Source of the DNA: Candidatus Gallionella acididurans
GTDB lineage: Bacteria; Pseudomonadota; Gammaproteobacteria; Burkholderiales; Gallionellaceae
DNA length: 64,000 nucleotides
Assembly (NCBI GenBank): GCA_001577345.1
Contig: LSLI01000009.1
Span: 1 to 64,000 of the forward strand
Reading direction: 5' to 3'
This document shows, in pieces, positions 8,568-16,712 of the stretch (positions within the stretch are counted from its first letter, which is position 1; each line of letters starts with the position of its first letter). The position numbers and the translations under genes are program-made. Below the pieces are notes generated by a model, which was not told the DNA's origin, did not search any database, and saw only the letters and a program-made list of their open reading frames with translations.

Positions 8568-9077
8568 CTATAACTGAAAAACGCTTTCCCCATTCCACAT
8601 TTTCAAATAATCCAGGTAAAGCCATTCCGTTAAATCTGCATCAGGATCAATGTCTGGCCTATACCCATCCAGTAAGTCATCAAGTTCAAGGTGAAAAGCT
8701 GCCAAAACTTTTGGGGAATCCAAGCCGATTTCATGGCAAAACCTTGCCCATCCTTCACCATACGCTAAAAACTCGGCATGTCGCAATTGGTAGAGCGCGG
8801 CATTCTCTTTATTGCTTGACCCAATCGCAATAAGCGCACGCATCGTGAACATGCACCCACGCGCTTGAAAGAATCGCGCAGCGTGAACATAAGCAATGGT
8901 TTGCAACATCAGCATGCGGTCAGTGAAAGCTGTATCGGCCATTCTGTAGTTTGAGTGTGGGCAGGTCGTCGCAAGGGTTTTCGCCTCTTCAGTGTCACCC
9001 CTCGCCCGTGCCTCAATGAATAGAGCTATGCGCTCAGGTGCGGTCAGGCTTGCGTATTGCTTCGTTAAATCTATCAC
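8568..9077 (-). CDS. Hypothetical protein of the island replication operon, 169 aa
   Basis: A GTG start at 9077 overlaps the stop of the upstream gene (GTGA), so it is translationally coupled. The helical product begins MIDLTKQYASLTAPERIALF and carries an acidic C-terminus (DGYRPDIDPDADLTEW). It has no signal peptide or membrane helix and is probably cytoplasmic. No family is recognised. It is the last gene of the operon that begins at alpA. Confidence 0.68.
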   Translation of the reverse strand: MIDLTKQYASLTAPERIALFIEARARGDTEEAKTLATTCPHSNYRMADTAFTDRMLMLQTIAYVHAARFFQARGCMFTMRALIAIGSSNKENAALYQLRHAEFLAYGEGWARFCHEIGLDSPKVLAAFHLELDDLLDGYRPDIDPDADLTEWLYLDYLKMWNGESVFQL

Positions 9078-9376
9078 GGGGATTTTTTCCTTGCGTTGAG
9101 TGTTCTTTCGAGGGCTTCAGTGCGGGCTTCCAGCACTCCGGTTTCGTATGACTTGCGGATCATGTCCAGCACATAGGCCAGTTTCGTGCCATCCGCCGGA
9201 TCAATGCGGCGCGCCCGCATATCCCGATAAACCGCCCCCAACTCGCGCCGGATAGCGTCCGCATCATGCAGGTTGATTTTGGAGGGTGGGGGTGCAAGCT
9301 GGTTTCCATGCTGGTCATAGGTTGCGCCCTGTTGGTTTTCTGCCGGATCGTTGTCAGTGGACATTTTTCGCCCCAT
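9074..9376 (-). CDS. Hypothetical small protein of the island, about 100 aa
   Basis: The gene overlaps both neighbours. A start at 9376 (MGRKM) or at 9364 (MSTDND) is possible; neither has a strong ribosome-binding site. The N-terminus is low-complexity and polar. The C-terminal half is helical and basic (IRRELGAVYRDMRARRIDP, LERTLNARKKSP). Similar small basic proteins are frequent beside replication genes of P4-type elements. Function is unknown. Confidence 0.62.
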   Translation of the reverse strand: MGRKMSTDNDPAENQQGATYDQHGNQLAPPPSKINLHDADAIRRELGAVYRDMRARRIDPADGTKLAYVLDMIRKSYETGVLEARTEALERTLNARKKSP

Positions 9377-9764
9377 GCCGCTCGATCAGCTCAAGCAGTT
9401 GCCACGCATCGCATCCGGCTTTCGATACCAGCATTTCGCACGTTGCGCCTGTTGGGTGTCGCACTGCCACGGTCACTATGATGTTGGCCGGATCACTTGC
9501 ATCGTCAACGTAAATTGCCCGTTGCGTGCCGGGCGTAGCCTCCAGCATGGCAATGACTTTTTGCCGCCGCGCTTCCCGCTGCCTGTCCTGTAGCGTTTCC
9601 GGTTTGGCTATTGCCGTTGTGGTTTTTTCAGAGGTATCATGGGTATCAAAGGTGCAAGCCTGTATTGGTGCGGGCTTCGCTGATACCTCGCCACGGTTGC
9701 ACGGGGTATCTGGGGTATCAGCCGCACGCCGTTCCATTGTTGCCAGCAGATTATCAAGCCCCAT
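9354..9764 (-). CDS. Hypothetical protein of the island, 136 aa
   Basis: The start at 9764 lies 11 bases inside the end of the replication gene, and the stop overlaps the next gene. The N-terminal half is polar and Thr-rich, similar in style to the linker of the large replication protein. The C-terminal half may form a compact alpha-beta domain (IIVTVAVRHPTGATCEMLVSKAGCDAWQLL). No family is recognised. Gene order suggests co-expression with the primase-helicase. Confidence 0.65.
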   Translation of the reverse strand: MGLDNLLATMERRAADTPDTPCNRGEVSAKPAPIQACTFDTHDTSEKTTTAIAKPETLQDRQREARRQKVIAMLEATPGTQRAIYVDDASDPANIIVTVAVRHPTGATCEMLVSKAGCDAWQLLELIERHGAKNVH

Positions 9765-12603
9765 GATCGCCCCCCAGCTTGTCAGCTTGCACGGGGTAGA
9801 GTTTCACGCCGCGCCCGCCGATGCGATAGAACTTAGCCCGCTTGCCGTCCGCCCCCGGTATCGGCAATGCGCCTGCTTCCTGCAAGGCATCAAGCGCCCT
9901 GTTGAAATCAAAGCCCGTCAGTGCTTCGCGCAAGCCTTCCGCCGTGAACAGGTATGCCCGGCCTTCATGGGCATCACGCCACCAGCCAGCCCGATTGACG
10001 CGCATGGTGTCCGATGTTTCGCTGGTGTCGGCATTGGAAAACCGACTATCGCCATGCCGTTCAATGAAGCCTGAAACACGATCAAGTATTTGCCGCCGTT
10101 CATCGTTGCCGCGCCCGCGTGTAGATTGCCAAGCCTTGAAGCCTACCGCCGCCGCTTCGATTGCCGCACCTTCCGGCCAGCCGGTTATGCCGTACTCAGT
10201 CGCCACCTCACCAGCCAGCGCCAGCATGGCGAAACGCCCGGCGGCGCGCTTGGATTGCCCCTCTGCATCATCTGCAGATAGCACCGGAAATGACTTGAAC
10301 CGTTCCAAGTATTCGCAAAAGTCGCGTTTGTCTCGTGTTAGTTTTTCGAGGAATGCGCGCCCGGCGTGTCCGTGGTGCGTTACTGCCGCCCGCTTGATCG
10401 CATCAGAAAATGCCGTACCACTTTGCAAGCCGTGCAGGTTATCCCAAGCCCCGAATTTTCGCGCCGCTGGAATATCCAGCAGCCGCACGGACTGCCCGGC
10501 TTTCGCCTTTGCGCCACCTTCCATCATGGCCGTGGCAATAGTGCGTTCACCACTTGATAAAACGAAACAGCGCCAGCGTGTAACGCCTCGCGCATTGCCC
10601 GTGCGGCTTGCCCGTTGCTTGCCCCGTCCGTTGCCCAGCGCATAAATGATCGCGCCGACTTCGCGGGGATCGCATTCGCTGATTTCGTCAAGTGCCAGTA
10701 AGCCATCATTGAACAGGCTTGCCGCGCCTTCCATGCCGTTTGAAGTTGCGCGCCAGCTTCGGCGGTAGTTTGCCCCGCCCCATGTAGAACATGCGGCTTC
10801 GATAGCAGTAGTCTTCCCGGTGGAACTGTCGCCCACGTAATGAATGCCACCGCTTTCGCCGTTGCACCGCGCCAGCATCGCGCCTGTGAATGAAGCCGCC
10901 AGCGCCAGCGTCAGCAGTGGATTGCCAACAGCCCGCGCCGATATTTCGGACTGCCACCCGGCCAGCGTTCCGGCCTTGGTAAACTCATCATGCCCGCGTT
11001 CGCCGGATTGAAATATCACGCCCGAAGCCGCCGCGCCGATAACGGTATCAGGTAGCACAAATGAATCACCGCACCAGCCAACTTGCAGTGCGCAATGAAT
11101 GCGCCGTTTCGGTGGTTTGGCTTGCAGATATTGAGCCAACAGATTGCGCCCGGCGTGCGGGTCAATCTCTACACCCATCGCCAGCAATTCGCCGCGCAAT
11201 TCATCGCCCGCGCCGCGTAGCAATTCCATCGGCATAGCCCATTCGCGCCACTTGCCAAGGGTGGTTTTGAATCGCAGCATTCGCCCAAAATTATTATCTT
11301 GCCCGTCAGAGGTCACGGCCTCAACATGCACAGGGGAGCATATCCATTGCTGAATCAGCGAGGGTGGAGCTTCGCCTTTGCCGTGCTTGATCGTAAAAAA
11401 CCATACACCCGGTTTCAGCTTGCCGCCGTCAGGCAGCGGTTGCCAGTCGTCAAACACTTTGAAGCATGGCCGCTTGCTTTCGTCGGGGATTATCGGCTCA
11501 GGCGATACCCCTGACACCTCGGCAGTATCGGCAGGGGGATCAGCGGAAAGCCCGTCGTTATTGGCTTGCACCTCTGACACCTCTGATACCCCGTTTTCCG
11601 GCATGACGTCATCGGCTTCTTGTTTTCGTGTTTCCGTGTCACTCAGCGCGGCAGCATCACCCGTAGCAGCGTTTTCAGCTTCGGGTGGTGTGAAGGTATT
11701 GCCCGATTCTAGCGTCGCGCCTATGGTGTTCCTCACAGCTTCCAGCCCTTGCAATGCCGCCATGTCGTTAAAGTCGGTTGCTTTGTCCGGTCGGTTCGCG
11801 CCAAAGTCGGGGATTGCCAGCAGTCCGCCCACGAATCGCGCCGCTTCGGTTGCCTTTGTCAGTCCAGGATTGCCATCCGTTTTGTAATCGTCATCGGCGC
11901 AGAGAATCAGCGGCAGGTCGGGGAATTTATCGCGCATTGCTTTTGCCACCGCCGGCAGATTCCCGGCATTGAAGGCCACCGCCACCGGGTAGCCTGTGGC
12001 TTCATGGATAGATGCGCCTGTTGCGAATCCCTCAGCGATGCACAGCGCCGCCGCGCCCTTCGTGATGCCGATGCTGAAATAGCAGCCTGACACTCGCCCG
12101 CCACTTAAAAACTTCTTGCCACCATCAGCGTCGATGAATTGCAGGGAGTGCAGCACGCCATCGGCACGCATTGGGATCACTAGCGCCCCATTGTGCAACC
12201 TTGCGCCAGCCGGATTGATGCCCTTGCGGGTCAAATAAGAATGATTGTCGGGGGCGGGTTGCGCCGCATTCCATATGGAGGTCGCTTGTGCTTGCGCTTC
12301 GGCTTGCTTGGCCTTGCGATCTGCTTCAGCTTGCGCCTTCGCCTCAGCAACCTGGCGCATGAATGCTTCGCGCTCGGCTGGCGTATATGGACTATCTCGT
12401 TTTTCCTGCCAGTCGGCGGATAGTCCTGTTGAGTAGTCCCCGAATATCCCACCGATTCCATCAGGAAACAACTTGCACCATGCAGCCGTGTTGCGGCTTC
12501 CCTTGCCTTCGCCGGGGAACTTGTGGAACTTGCCCGGTTCGATCACGTTAGGCGGTTGCAGGCCAGCGGCTCGAATTGCATCTAGAAAGGTTGGCGCATT
12601 CAT
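9754..12603 (-). CDS. TOPRIM primase - DUF927 helicase-like replication protein
   Basis: The start ATG at 12603 overlaps the upstream stop codon (ATGA), which argues against the track's start at 12663. The 949-aa product opens with a primase-type N-terminal region and a charged coiled stretch (about 90-130). A TOPRIM domain (LCIAEGFATGAS, LILCADDDYKTDG) follows, then a low-complexity linker and a DUF927 ATPase region with Walker A GDSSTGKTT and Walker B GLLALDEISE. It should prime and unwind DNA for self-replication of the excised element. This domain order is standard for P4-like satellites and integrative islands. Confidence 0.85.
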   Translation of the reverse strand: MNAPTFLDAIRAAGLQPPNVIEPGKFHKFPGEGKGSRNTAAWCKLFPDGIGGIFGDYSTGLSADWQEKRDSPYTPAEREAFMRQVAEAKAQAEADRKAKQAEAQAQATSIWNAAQPAPDNHSYLTRKGINPAGARLHNGALVIPMRADGVLHSLQFIDADGGKKFLSGGRVSGCYFSIGITKGAAALCIAEGFATGASIHEATGYPVAVAFNAGNLPAVAKAMRDKFPDLPLILCADDDYKTDGNPGLTKATEAARFVGGLLAIPDFGANRPDKATDFNDMAALQGLEAVRNTIGATLESGNTFTPPEAENAATGDAAALSDTETRKQEADDVMPENGVSEVSEVQANNDGLSADPPADTAEVSGVSPEPIIPDESKRPCFKVFDDWQPLPDGGKLKPGVWFFTIKHGKGEAPPSLIQQWICSPVHVEAVTSDGQDNNFGRMLRFKTTLGKWREWAMPMELLRGAGDELRGELLAMGVEIDPHAGRNLLAQYLQAKPPKRRIHCALQVGWCGDSFVLPDTVIGAAASGVIFQSGERGHDEFTKAGTLAGWQSEISARAVGNPLLTLALAASFTGAMLARCNGESGGIHYVGDSSTGKTTAIEAACSTWGGANYRRSWRATSNGMEGAASLFNDGLLALDEISECDPREVGAIIYALGNGRGKQRASRTGNARGVTRWRCFVLSSGERTIATAMMEGGAKAKAGQSVRLLDIPAARKFGAWDNLHGLQSGTAFSDAIKRAAVTHHGHAGRAFLEKLTRDKRDFCEYLERFKSFPVLSADDAEGQSKRAAGRFAMLALAGEVATEYGITGWPEGAAIEAAAVGFKAWQSTRGRGNDERRQILDRVSGFIERHGDSRFSNADTSETSDTMRVNRAGWWRDAHEGRAYLFTAEGLREALTGFDFNRALDALQEAGALPIPGADGKRAKFYRIGGRGVKLYPVQADKLGGDHGA

Positions 12604-12827
12604 ACCCGGCCTCCGATCATGCGGAATAATGAAAGGGCAATGCAGCACCCGGCCTGTCGCCATAGATGCCCAGCATCAGCGTGATCTTGACGAGCAAGCT
12701 CCAAGCTGTAGGCAGTTCGCCAAAGCGCAATTGAGAGCTTGTTGAAGCTGCCGGATTGTTTATAATGGGTGCGTGGTGTTGGGGGCGTACCGTTCGAGGG
12801 TGCGCCCTTGTTGTTTGTGGTGTCCAT
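12600..12827 (-). CDS. Small coupled protein between alpA and the primase, 75 aa
   Basis: The ATG at 12827 is nine bases after the alpA stop. The TGA at 12602-12600 overlaps the primase start, so translation is coupled. The N-terminus is polar and Pro-rich; the C-terminal half is a likely amphipathic helix region (FNKLSIALWRTAYSLELARQ) ending ALSLFRMIGGRV. No family is recognised with certainty. The tight overlap is the main reason to accept it. Confidence 0.6.
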   Translation of the reverse strand: MDTTNNKGAPSNGTPPTPRTHYKQSGSFNKLSIALWRTAYSLELARQDHADAGHLWRQAGCCIALSLFRMIGGRV

Positions 12828-12836
12828 GATCGCGCC

Positions 12837-13052
12837 TCACTTTCCGGCCTGCGATGCAGCGATGCGCTCAGCCGCCCACACCTCTACATCCGCCGCGTTC
12901 CATGCGGTGCAGTTTTCGGATAGCTTGATAGGCTTCGGGAATTTGCCAGCCTTGACCCAGGCCCAAATGCTTGAGCCGGAAACGCCAAGGCGTTGCTTGA
13001 GGTGGGGGAGTCGGTAGAATTGTTGCGGTGTAGGTTGTGTTGCGTTCGCCAT
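12837..13052 (-). CDS. AlpA family transcriptional regulator / excisionase-like protein
   Basis: The start at 13052 (MANATQ) has GGAG ten bases upstream; the track's start at 13061 would place GGAG directly against the ATG. The 71-aa protein has the AlpA winged-helix pattern: YRLPHLKQRLGVSGSSIWAW followed by GKFPKPIKLS and a Trp-containing tail (WNAADVEVWAAERI). AlpA proteins activate element operons and can assist excision. It is the first gene of the replication operon, and the 120 bases upstream should contain the regulated promoter. Confidence 0.9.
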   Translation of the reverse strand: MANATQPTPQQFYRLPHLKQRLGVSGSSIWAWVKAGKFPKPIKLSENCTAWNAADVEVWAAERIAASQAGK

Positions 13053-13175
13053 GATATACATCTCCGTAGAGTTTTAACGCGTCTAGCCTCATGCATTGCG
13101 CGTCATTGGCGAACTATCAAGCAGAAAACTAAAACTTTTTATCTGTTTAATTACCCTCTGTTTCTTAAGATATGC

Positions 13176-13916
13176 CTAGACTTTGGGGAGCAGGATCGCA
13201 GCCCAAGTACTTGCAGCGGGTCCCGCTGCTGGGCTACCTGCGGTATTGGCGGCAGTTGAACTAGTGAGCGAGTCCGGCGCGATCAGTTTTGCTTTTTTCT
13301 TTGGCGTAGGCGTGTATCTGACTATGGTTGCTTTCAGCCTCTTCGCCACCCAACGTTGAAACTCTATTATTCCTTCCGGAGTCTCCAGCTTTTTACCCGC
13401 TGCTCTCACTCTTGATTCTATTTTTTTTGCTCCCCCGCCTAGTGCGCCTGCAACAGCCGCATACAGTCCCCCGGCTTCGGTGTGCCTCTTTTCGTGCAGG
13501 TGTTTATAGGTTTCATCAAAATTGACCAGCCAGTGGGCTTCCCACATGAGGTCTGGTTTTGATTTGTTGCCTAGCGGTTTCGGCCAAGGACTTTTCCCCT
13601 CAAGGAATCTCTTTATTCCATTGGTCACATATTCAATCGTTTCGTCATTAATTGGTGCGTCCGGCATGATAGGTCTGCGTCTTTCTGCCCATGCCACAAA
13701 TTCGTATAGGTGAAGAAATGGGCCGTGAAAGTTTATCTGCCCCTCTGTTGTCTCCAGCTTTTTACCCGCTGTTCTCACCCTTGGTTCTACTTTTTCTAAT
13801 TCTTCGCGTAGCTGGAGAACGGCCATGTGATTTGCTATGCGTTTCGCTGTTTCAATATCGCCGGGCGTGATCGAGTCAGTGCGCTTGCCCATCTTCTTCA
13901 CTATGCGCTTGGTCAT
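13176..13916 (-). CDS. Uncharacterised protein coupled to the integrase, with internal repeat
   Basis: The ATG at 13916 is one base after the integrase stop (TGAAATG), so translation is probably coupled. The 246-aa product is basic at the N-terminus (MTKRIVKKMGKRTDS). It holds two copies of a 16-residue segment: RVRTAGKKLETTEGQI near residue 46 and RVRAAGKKLETPEGII near residue 168. The middle is Trp/His-rich (MWEAHWLVNFDETYKHLHEK) and the C-terminus is Ala/Ser-rich. No enzyme motif is seen and no family is recognised. Confidence 0.68.
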   Translation of the reverse strand: MTKRIVKKMGKRTDSITPGDIETAKRIANHMAVLQLREELEKVEPRVRTAGKKLETTEGQINFHGPFLHLYEFVAWAERRRPIMPDAPINDETIEYVTNGIKRFLEGKSPWPKPLGNKSKPDLMWEAHWLVNFDETYKHLHEKRHTEAGGLYAAVAGALGGGAKKIESRVRAAGKKLETPEGIIEFQRWVAKRLKATIVRYTPTPKKKAKLIAPDSLTSSTAANTAGSPAAGPAASTWAAILLPKV

Positions 13917-13917
13917 T

Positions 13918-15141
13918 TCAAGCGGCCTTAATTTGCAGTGGTATCACTTCTGCGCCTGCCTTTAGCTTGTCCAGATAGTCCGCCCATTGCTGCATCATGG
14001 CGCGCCGTTCATCCAGATACTCGGCAAAGTTATAGGCCGCTCGGCTTGCGTTTTTTTCAACGTGGGCAAGTTGCACCTCGATTGCGTCCCGATGAATACC
14101 CCACTTGGTTTTGTGTTCGTTCAATGCGGTGGATGCCGCCGAGCGGAAGCCGTGTCCGGTCATCTTGCCTGTGTACCCCATGCGCCCCAGCGCGCGCAGA
14201 ATCACCGCCTTGCTTGCTGGTTTGGTCGGGTCGTTACGGTTCGGGAAAACGTGCTGCCTGTCGCCGGATAGTTTTGCGGCTTCCCTGAATGCGGCCACCG
14301 CCTGAGCGGATAGCGGTACAAGATGGGGGCGGCGCATCTTCATGCGTTCGGCGGGTATCAGCCATTCGGCACGATCAAGGTCAAGCTCCTGCCATTCCGC
14401 CTCTATCAGTTCGCTGGTGCGGGTAAAGGTTAGTGCCATCAGTTGCAGGGCATAGGTAGTAAACGGGCTGCCTTGATACCCGTCAATATCGCGCAGCAAT
14501 TGCGGGAAGCCGCCTTTCTCTATCGTGGTGTAGTGCGTCCGCTTGGGTTTTTTAAGTGCGCCGCGCAGTTCGGTTGCAGGGTTGCTGTTGCATCGACTTG
14601 TAGCGATGCCATAGCGGAATACGGCACTGCTCCGTTGTAGTACGCGGCTGGCGATTTCCAATGCGCCACGCTTTTCAATGATGCGCATCGTTGCCAACAA
14701 TTCGGCAGGGGTTATCTCGGCAATCGGGCGGTGTCCCAACGATGGGAAGGCATCTTGTTCAAGGGTGCGCAATGTCAGGGCTTTGTGCCCCTCTGTCCAA
14801 TCGTTTGAACGATTCTCTATCCACTCCCGCGCTACTGCCTCAAAAGTGTTTGCCGCTGCAACCTTGGCTTGCCGTTTTTGGGTTTGCTTGACTGCGCTGG
14901 GATCAGTGCCGTTCGCTATCAGCTTGCGCGCCTCGTCGCGCCGTTCGCGGGCAAGGGCTAGGCCAACGTCTGGATATACACCAAGTGCAAGGGTCTTTTG
15001 CTTCCCAGCAAAACGGTAGGCCAGTTGCCAGTATTTGCCGCCGTTTGGATGGATCATCACATATAGCCCGCCACCGTCCGTTAGCTTGCGCGGCTTGGCT
15101 TCCGGCTTGGCTTTTCTGATAGCAACATCGTTTAGTTTCAT
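13918..15141 (-). CDS. P4-type tyrosine integrase
   Basis: The start at 15141 (MKLNDVAIRKAKPEAKPRKL) follows AAGGGG and begins exactly at the family N-terminal DUF4102 domain; the track's start at 15204 adds 21 unrelated residues. The arm-binding region contains GGGLYVMIHPNGGKYWQLAY. The catalytic domain shows the first Arg in TFTRTSELIEAEW, the HxxR box HGFRSAAST, and the nucleophilic Tyr in the SRAAYNFAEYLDERR segment. The enzyme integrates the element into the adjacent tRNA-Arg gene. Its promoter overlaps several TGTTGGTAAA motifs, so it may control its own expression. Confidence 0.93.
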   Translation of the reverse strand: MKLNDVAIRKAKPEAKPRKLTDGGGLYVMIHPNGGKYWQLAYRFAGKQKTLALGVYPDVGLALARERRDEARKLIANGTDPSAVKQTQKRQAKVAAANTFEAVAREWIENRSNDWTEGHKALTLRTLEQDAFPSLGHRPIAEITPAELLATMRIIEKRGALEIASRVLQRSSAVFRYGIATSRCNSNPATELRGALKKPKRTHYTTIEKGGFPQLLRDIDGYQGSPFTTYALQLMALTFTRTSELIEAEWQELDLDRAEWLIPAERMKMRRPHLVPLSAQAVAAFREAAKLSGDRQHVFPNRNDPTKPASKAVILRALGRMGYTGKMTGHGFRSAASTALNEHKTKWGIHRDAIEVQLAHVEKNASRAAYNFAEYLDERRAMMQQWADYLDKLKAGAEVIPLQIKAA

Positions 15142-15155
15142 GGCCGCACCCCTTT

Positions 15156-15220
15156 TGTTGGTAAAAAATGGTGTTGGTAAATCGTTTACCAACAGATTTA
15201 ACAACAGCTGTTGGTAAATT
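15156..15220. promoter_or_regulatory. Candidate integrase arm-type sites / int promoter region, right end
   Basis: TGTTGGTAAA occurs at 15156, 15172 and 15209, with its complement TTTACCAACA at 15185 and a degenerate copy near 15197. The same motif appears twice near the left end. The cluster lies directly upstream of the integrase start. Confidence 0.62.
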
Positions 15221-15252
15221 GCAATAGACGGGGAAGTACGGCATTAAACAGA

Positions 15253-15285
15253 AAAGCCGCCAATCACTAGGATTTAAGCGGCTTT
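15253..15285 (-). terminator. Hairpin downstream of tRNA-Arg, probable terminator
   Basis: AAAGCCGC pairs with GCGGCTTT across an 18-base loop, and on the minus strand the stem is followed by a short T-rich run (TTCTGTTT). It would end the tRNA-Arg transcript before it enters the element. Confidence 0.45.
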
Positions 15286-15294
15286 CGTGGGTGG

Positions 15295-15323
15295 TATCGG
15301 ATGGGATAAAACGGCTATTTGGT
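15295..15323. repeat. Right attachment repeat (att core at tRNA-Arg 3' end)
   Basis: This copy matches 6742-6770 over 29 bases. Its last four bases (TGGT) are the complement of the tRNA CCA end plus the discriminator base, which places the core directly at the tRNA 3' terminus. Confidence 0.88.
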
Positions 15324-15394
15324 GTCCTCGACAGGAATCGAACCTGTAATTGACCCTTAGGAGGGGCCGGTTATATCCATTTAACTACGGGGAC
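15320..15394 (-). tRNA. tRNA-Arg (anticodon CCT)
   Basis: The reverse strand reads GTCCCCG...CGAGGACACCA with anticodon CCT in the loop CTCCTAA and a T-arm ACAGG-TTCGATT-CCTGT. CCA is encoded. The acceptor stem has one mismatch, C5 against A68; all other pairs are standard. The gene is the integration target of the adjacent element, whose integrase faces its 3' end. Confidence 0.93.
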
Positions 15395-15463
15395 AGGGTG
15401 CGCTTTGAAAGCCGTGCGCATTCTAGCTCAAACATCCATAAATTGCCGATTCGATATTGTGGC

Positions 15464-16705
15464 TCACGGTGTAAAACGTTTGGCTATCAGCACTGCATTG
15501 CTTCCGCCGAATGCGAACGAATTTGACATCACCGCGTCGAGTTTAATGCCTGTCCGACTCTGGTTGGGAACGTAGTCCAAATCACATTCAGGATCGGGTT
15601 CATGCAGATTGATGGTTGGGGGAACGGAGTTGTGATGCAGTGCCAGCAAGGCGGCCATGAATTCCACCGCACCAGTGGCCCCCATCAAATGACCATGCAT
15701 TGATTTTGTTGAGCTGATTGGAATATTCGCGGCATGCGAGCCAAATACCTTTTTGACAGCTTTGGTTTCTTCGATATCTCCTGCAAGCGTGGCGGTGCCG
15801 TGGGCATTGATGTAATCGATGTCACCGGGTTGCAGCTTTGCATCGTGCAAGGCGTTCAGGATTGCGCGGGCTTGTCCTGAGGCATCCGGCTTGGTGATGT
15901 GGCTGGAATCTGATGAACAATCATAACCCGCCAGTTCCGCATATATCTTCGCGCCACGTTTGACGGCACGCTCTGCATCTTCCAGTACCAGTATCGCAGC
16001 CCCTTCGCCCAGCACCAGTCCGCTGCGATTTTTGGCGAAAGGCTTGCACGATGCCCCGGCATCGTTTGGATCTTCCTTGGCAAGGGTATGCAGCGCTTCC
16101 CAGGCTTTCATCGCTCCCAGCGTGAGCATGGCTTCTGAGCCGCCAGCCAGCATCACATCAGCATAGCCGTGTTTGATCCGGCGGTATGCTTCTCCGATGG
16201 CAATCGCCGATGAAGAGCAGGCGGTAGCATAAGTTATATTGGGACCCTGCAGGTGGTACTTGATAGAAATATGAGAAGCGGCTGCGTTGTTCATGCTTAA
16301 CAACACTGTGAGCGGTTTGACGCGCGGTTCCTTGCGCTGGAGCACCTCGATATAGCCTTCTTCCAGTGTACTGGAACCACCCTGGCATGAGCCCATGCAG
16401 ACTCCCGCGCGCCCTTGCTCTGGCTCGCTTAATTCCAGCCGTGCATCCCGCACGGCTTGATCAGCGGCTATCAGGGCGAACTGGCTGAAGCGTTCGATGC
16501 CGGTTAGCTGTATTTTGCTGAAGTGGTCGCCGGGGTTAAAGTCTTCCACCGGTGCAGCGATACGAATGGAGAGCTTTTCGATGAAATCGGATTGCAGATG
16601 CTTGATGCCGGAATGTCCGGCCATCAGATTGCCGAAAAATTCTTCGGGGGACTTTCCTACCGGAGAGATAATACCCAAGCCGGTAATGACAACGCGCCTG
16701 GCCAT
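15464..16705 (-). CDS. Beta-ketoacyl-ACP synthase, FabF-like
   Basis: The 413-aa protein has KAS II length and begins RRVVITGLGIISPVG. The catalytic triad is intact: Cys in TYATACSSSA, His in NAHGTATLAGD, and His in STKSMHGHLMGA. It condenses malonyl-ACP with an acyl-ACP. It is the third gene of a minus-strand cassette after an alpha/beta hydrolase and a dedicated ACP, with gaps of 3 and 7 bases. The primary fatty-acid genes (fabH, fabD, fabG) are absent, so a specialised acyl chain and not bulk fatty-acid synthesis is likely. Confidence 0.85.
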   Translation of the reverse strand: MARRVVITGLGIISPVGKSPEEFFGNLMAGHSGIKHLQSDFIEKLSIRIAAPVEDFNPGDHFSKIQLTGIERFSQFALIAADQAVRDARLELSEPEQGRAGVCMGSCQGGSSTLEEGYIEVLQRKEPRVKPLTVLLSMNNAAASHISIKYHLQGPNITYATACSSSAIAIGEAYRRIKHGYADVMLAGGSEAMLTLGAMKAWEALHTLAKEDPNDAGASCKPFAKNRSGLVLGEGAAILVLEDAERAVKRGAKIYAELAGYDCSSDSSHITKPDASGQARAILNALHDAKLQPGDIDYINAHGTATLAGDIEETKAVKKVFGSHAANIPISSTKSMHGHLMGATGAVEFMAALLALHHNSVPPTINLHEPDPECDLDYVPNQSRTGIKLDAVMSNSFAFGGSNAVLIAKRFTP

Positions 16706-16712
16706 TTAAAGT

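Larger units (their letters stand above)
6742..15323. mobile_element. P4-type integrative element inserted at tRNA-Arg(CCT)
   Basis: Two identical 29-bp direct repeats (6742-6770 and 15295-15323) bound the element. The right copy overlaps the 3' CCA end of tRNA-Arg. Inside are a P4-type integrase next to the tRNA, an uncharacterised gene one base behind it, AlpA, a TOPRIM-DUF927 replication protein, four small genes coupled by overlaps, and a Sel1-repeat gene at the far end. All genes lie on the minus strand. No capsid, terminase, portal or tail gene is present, so it is a satellite-like or integrative element and not a full prophage. The cargo gene is richer in A+T than the replication genes. 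Confidence 0.88.

Noticed and set aside
9842-10645. Plus-strand ORF of 267 codons in the island
   Set aside because: It is antisense to the TOPRIM-DUF927 gene and has Ser/Arg/Pro-rich shadow composition.
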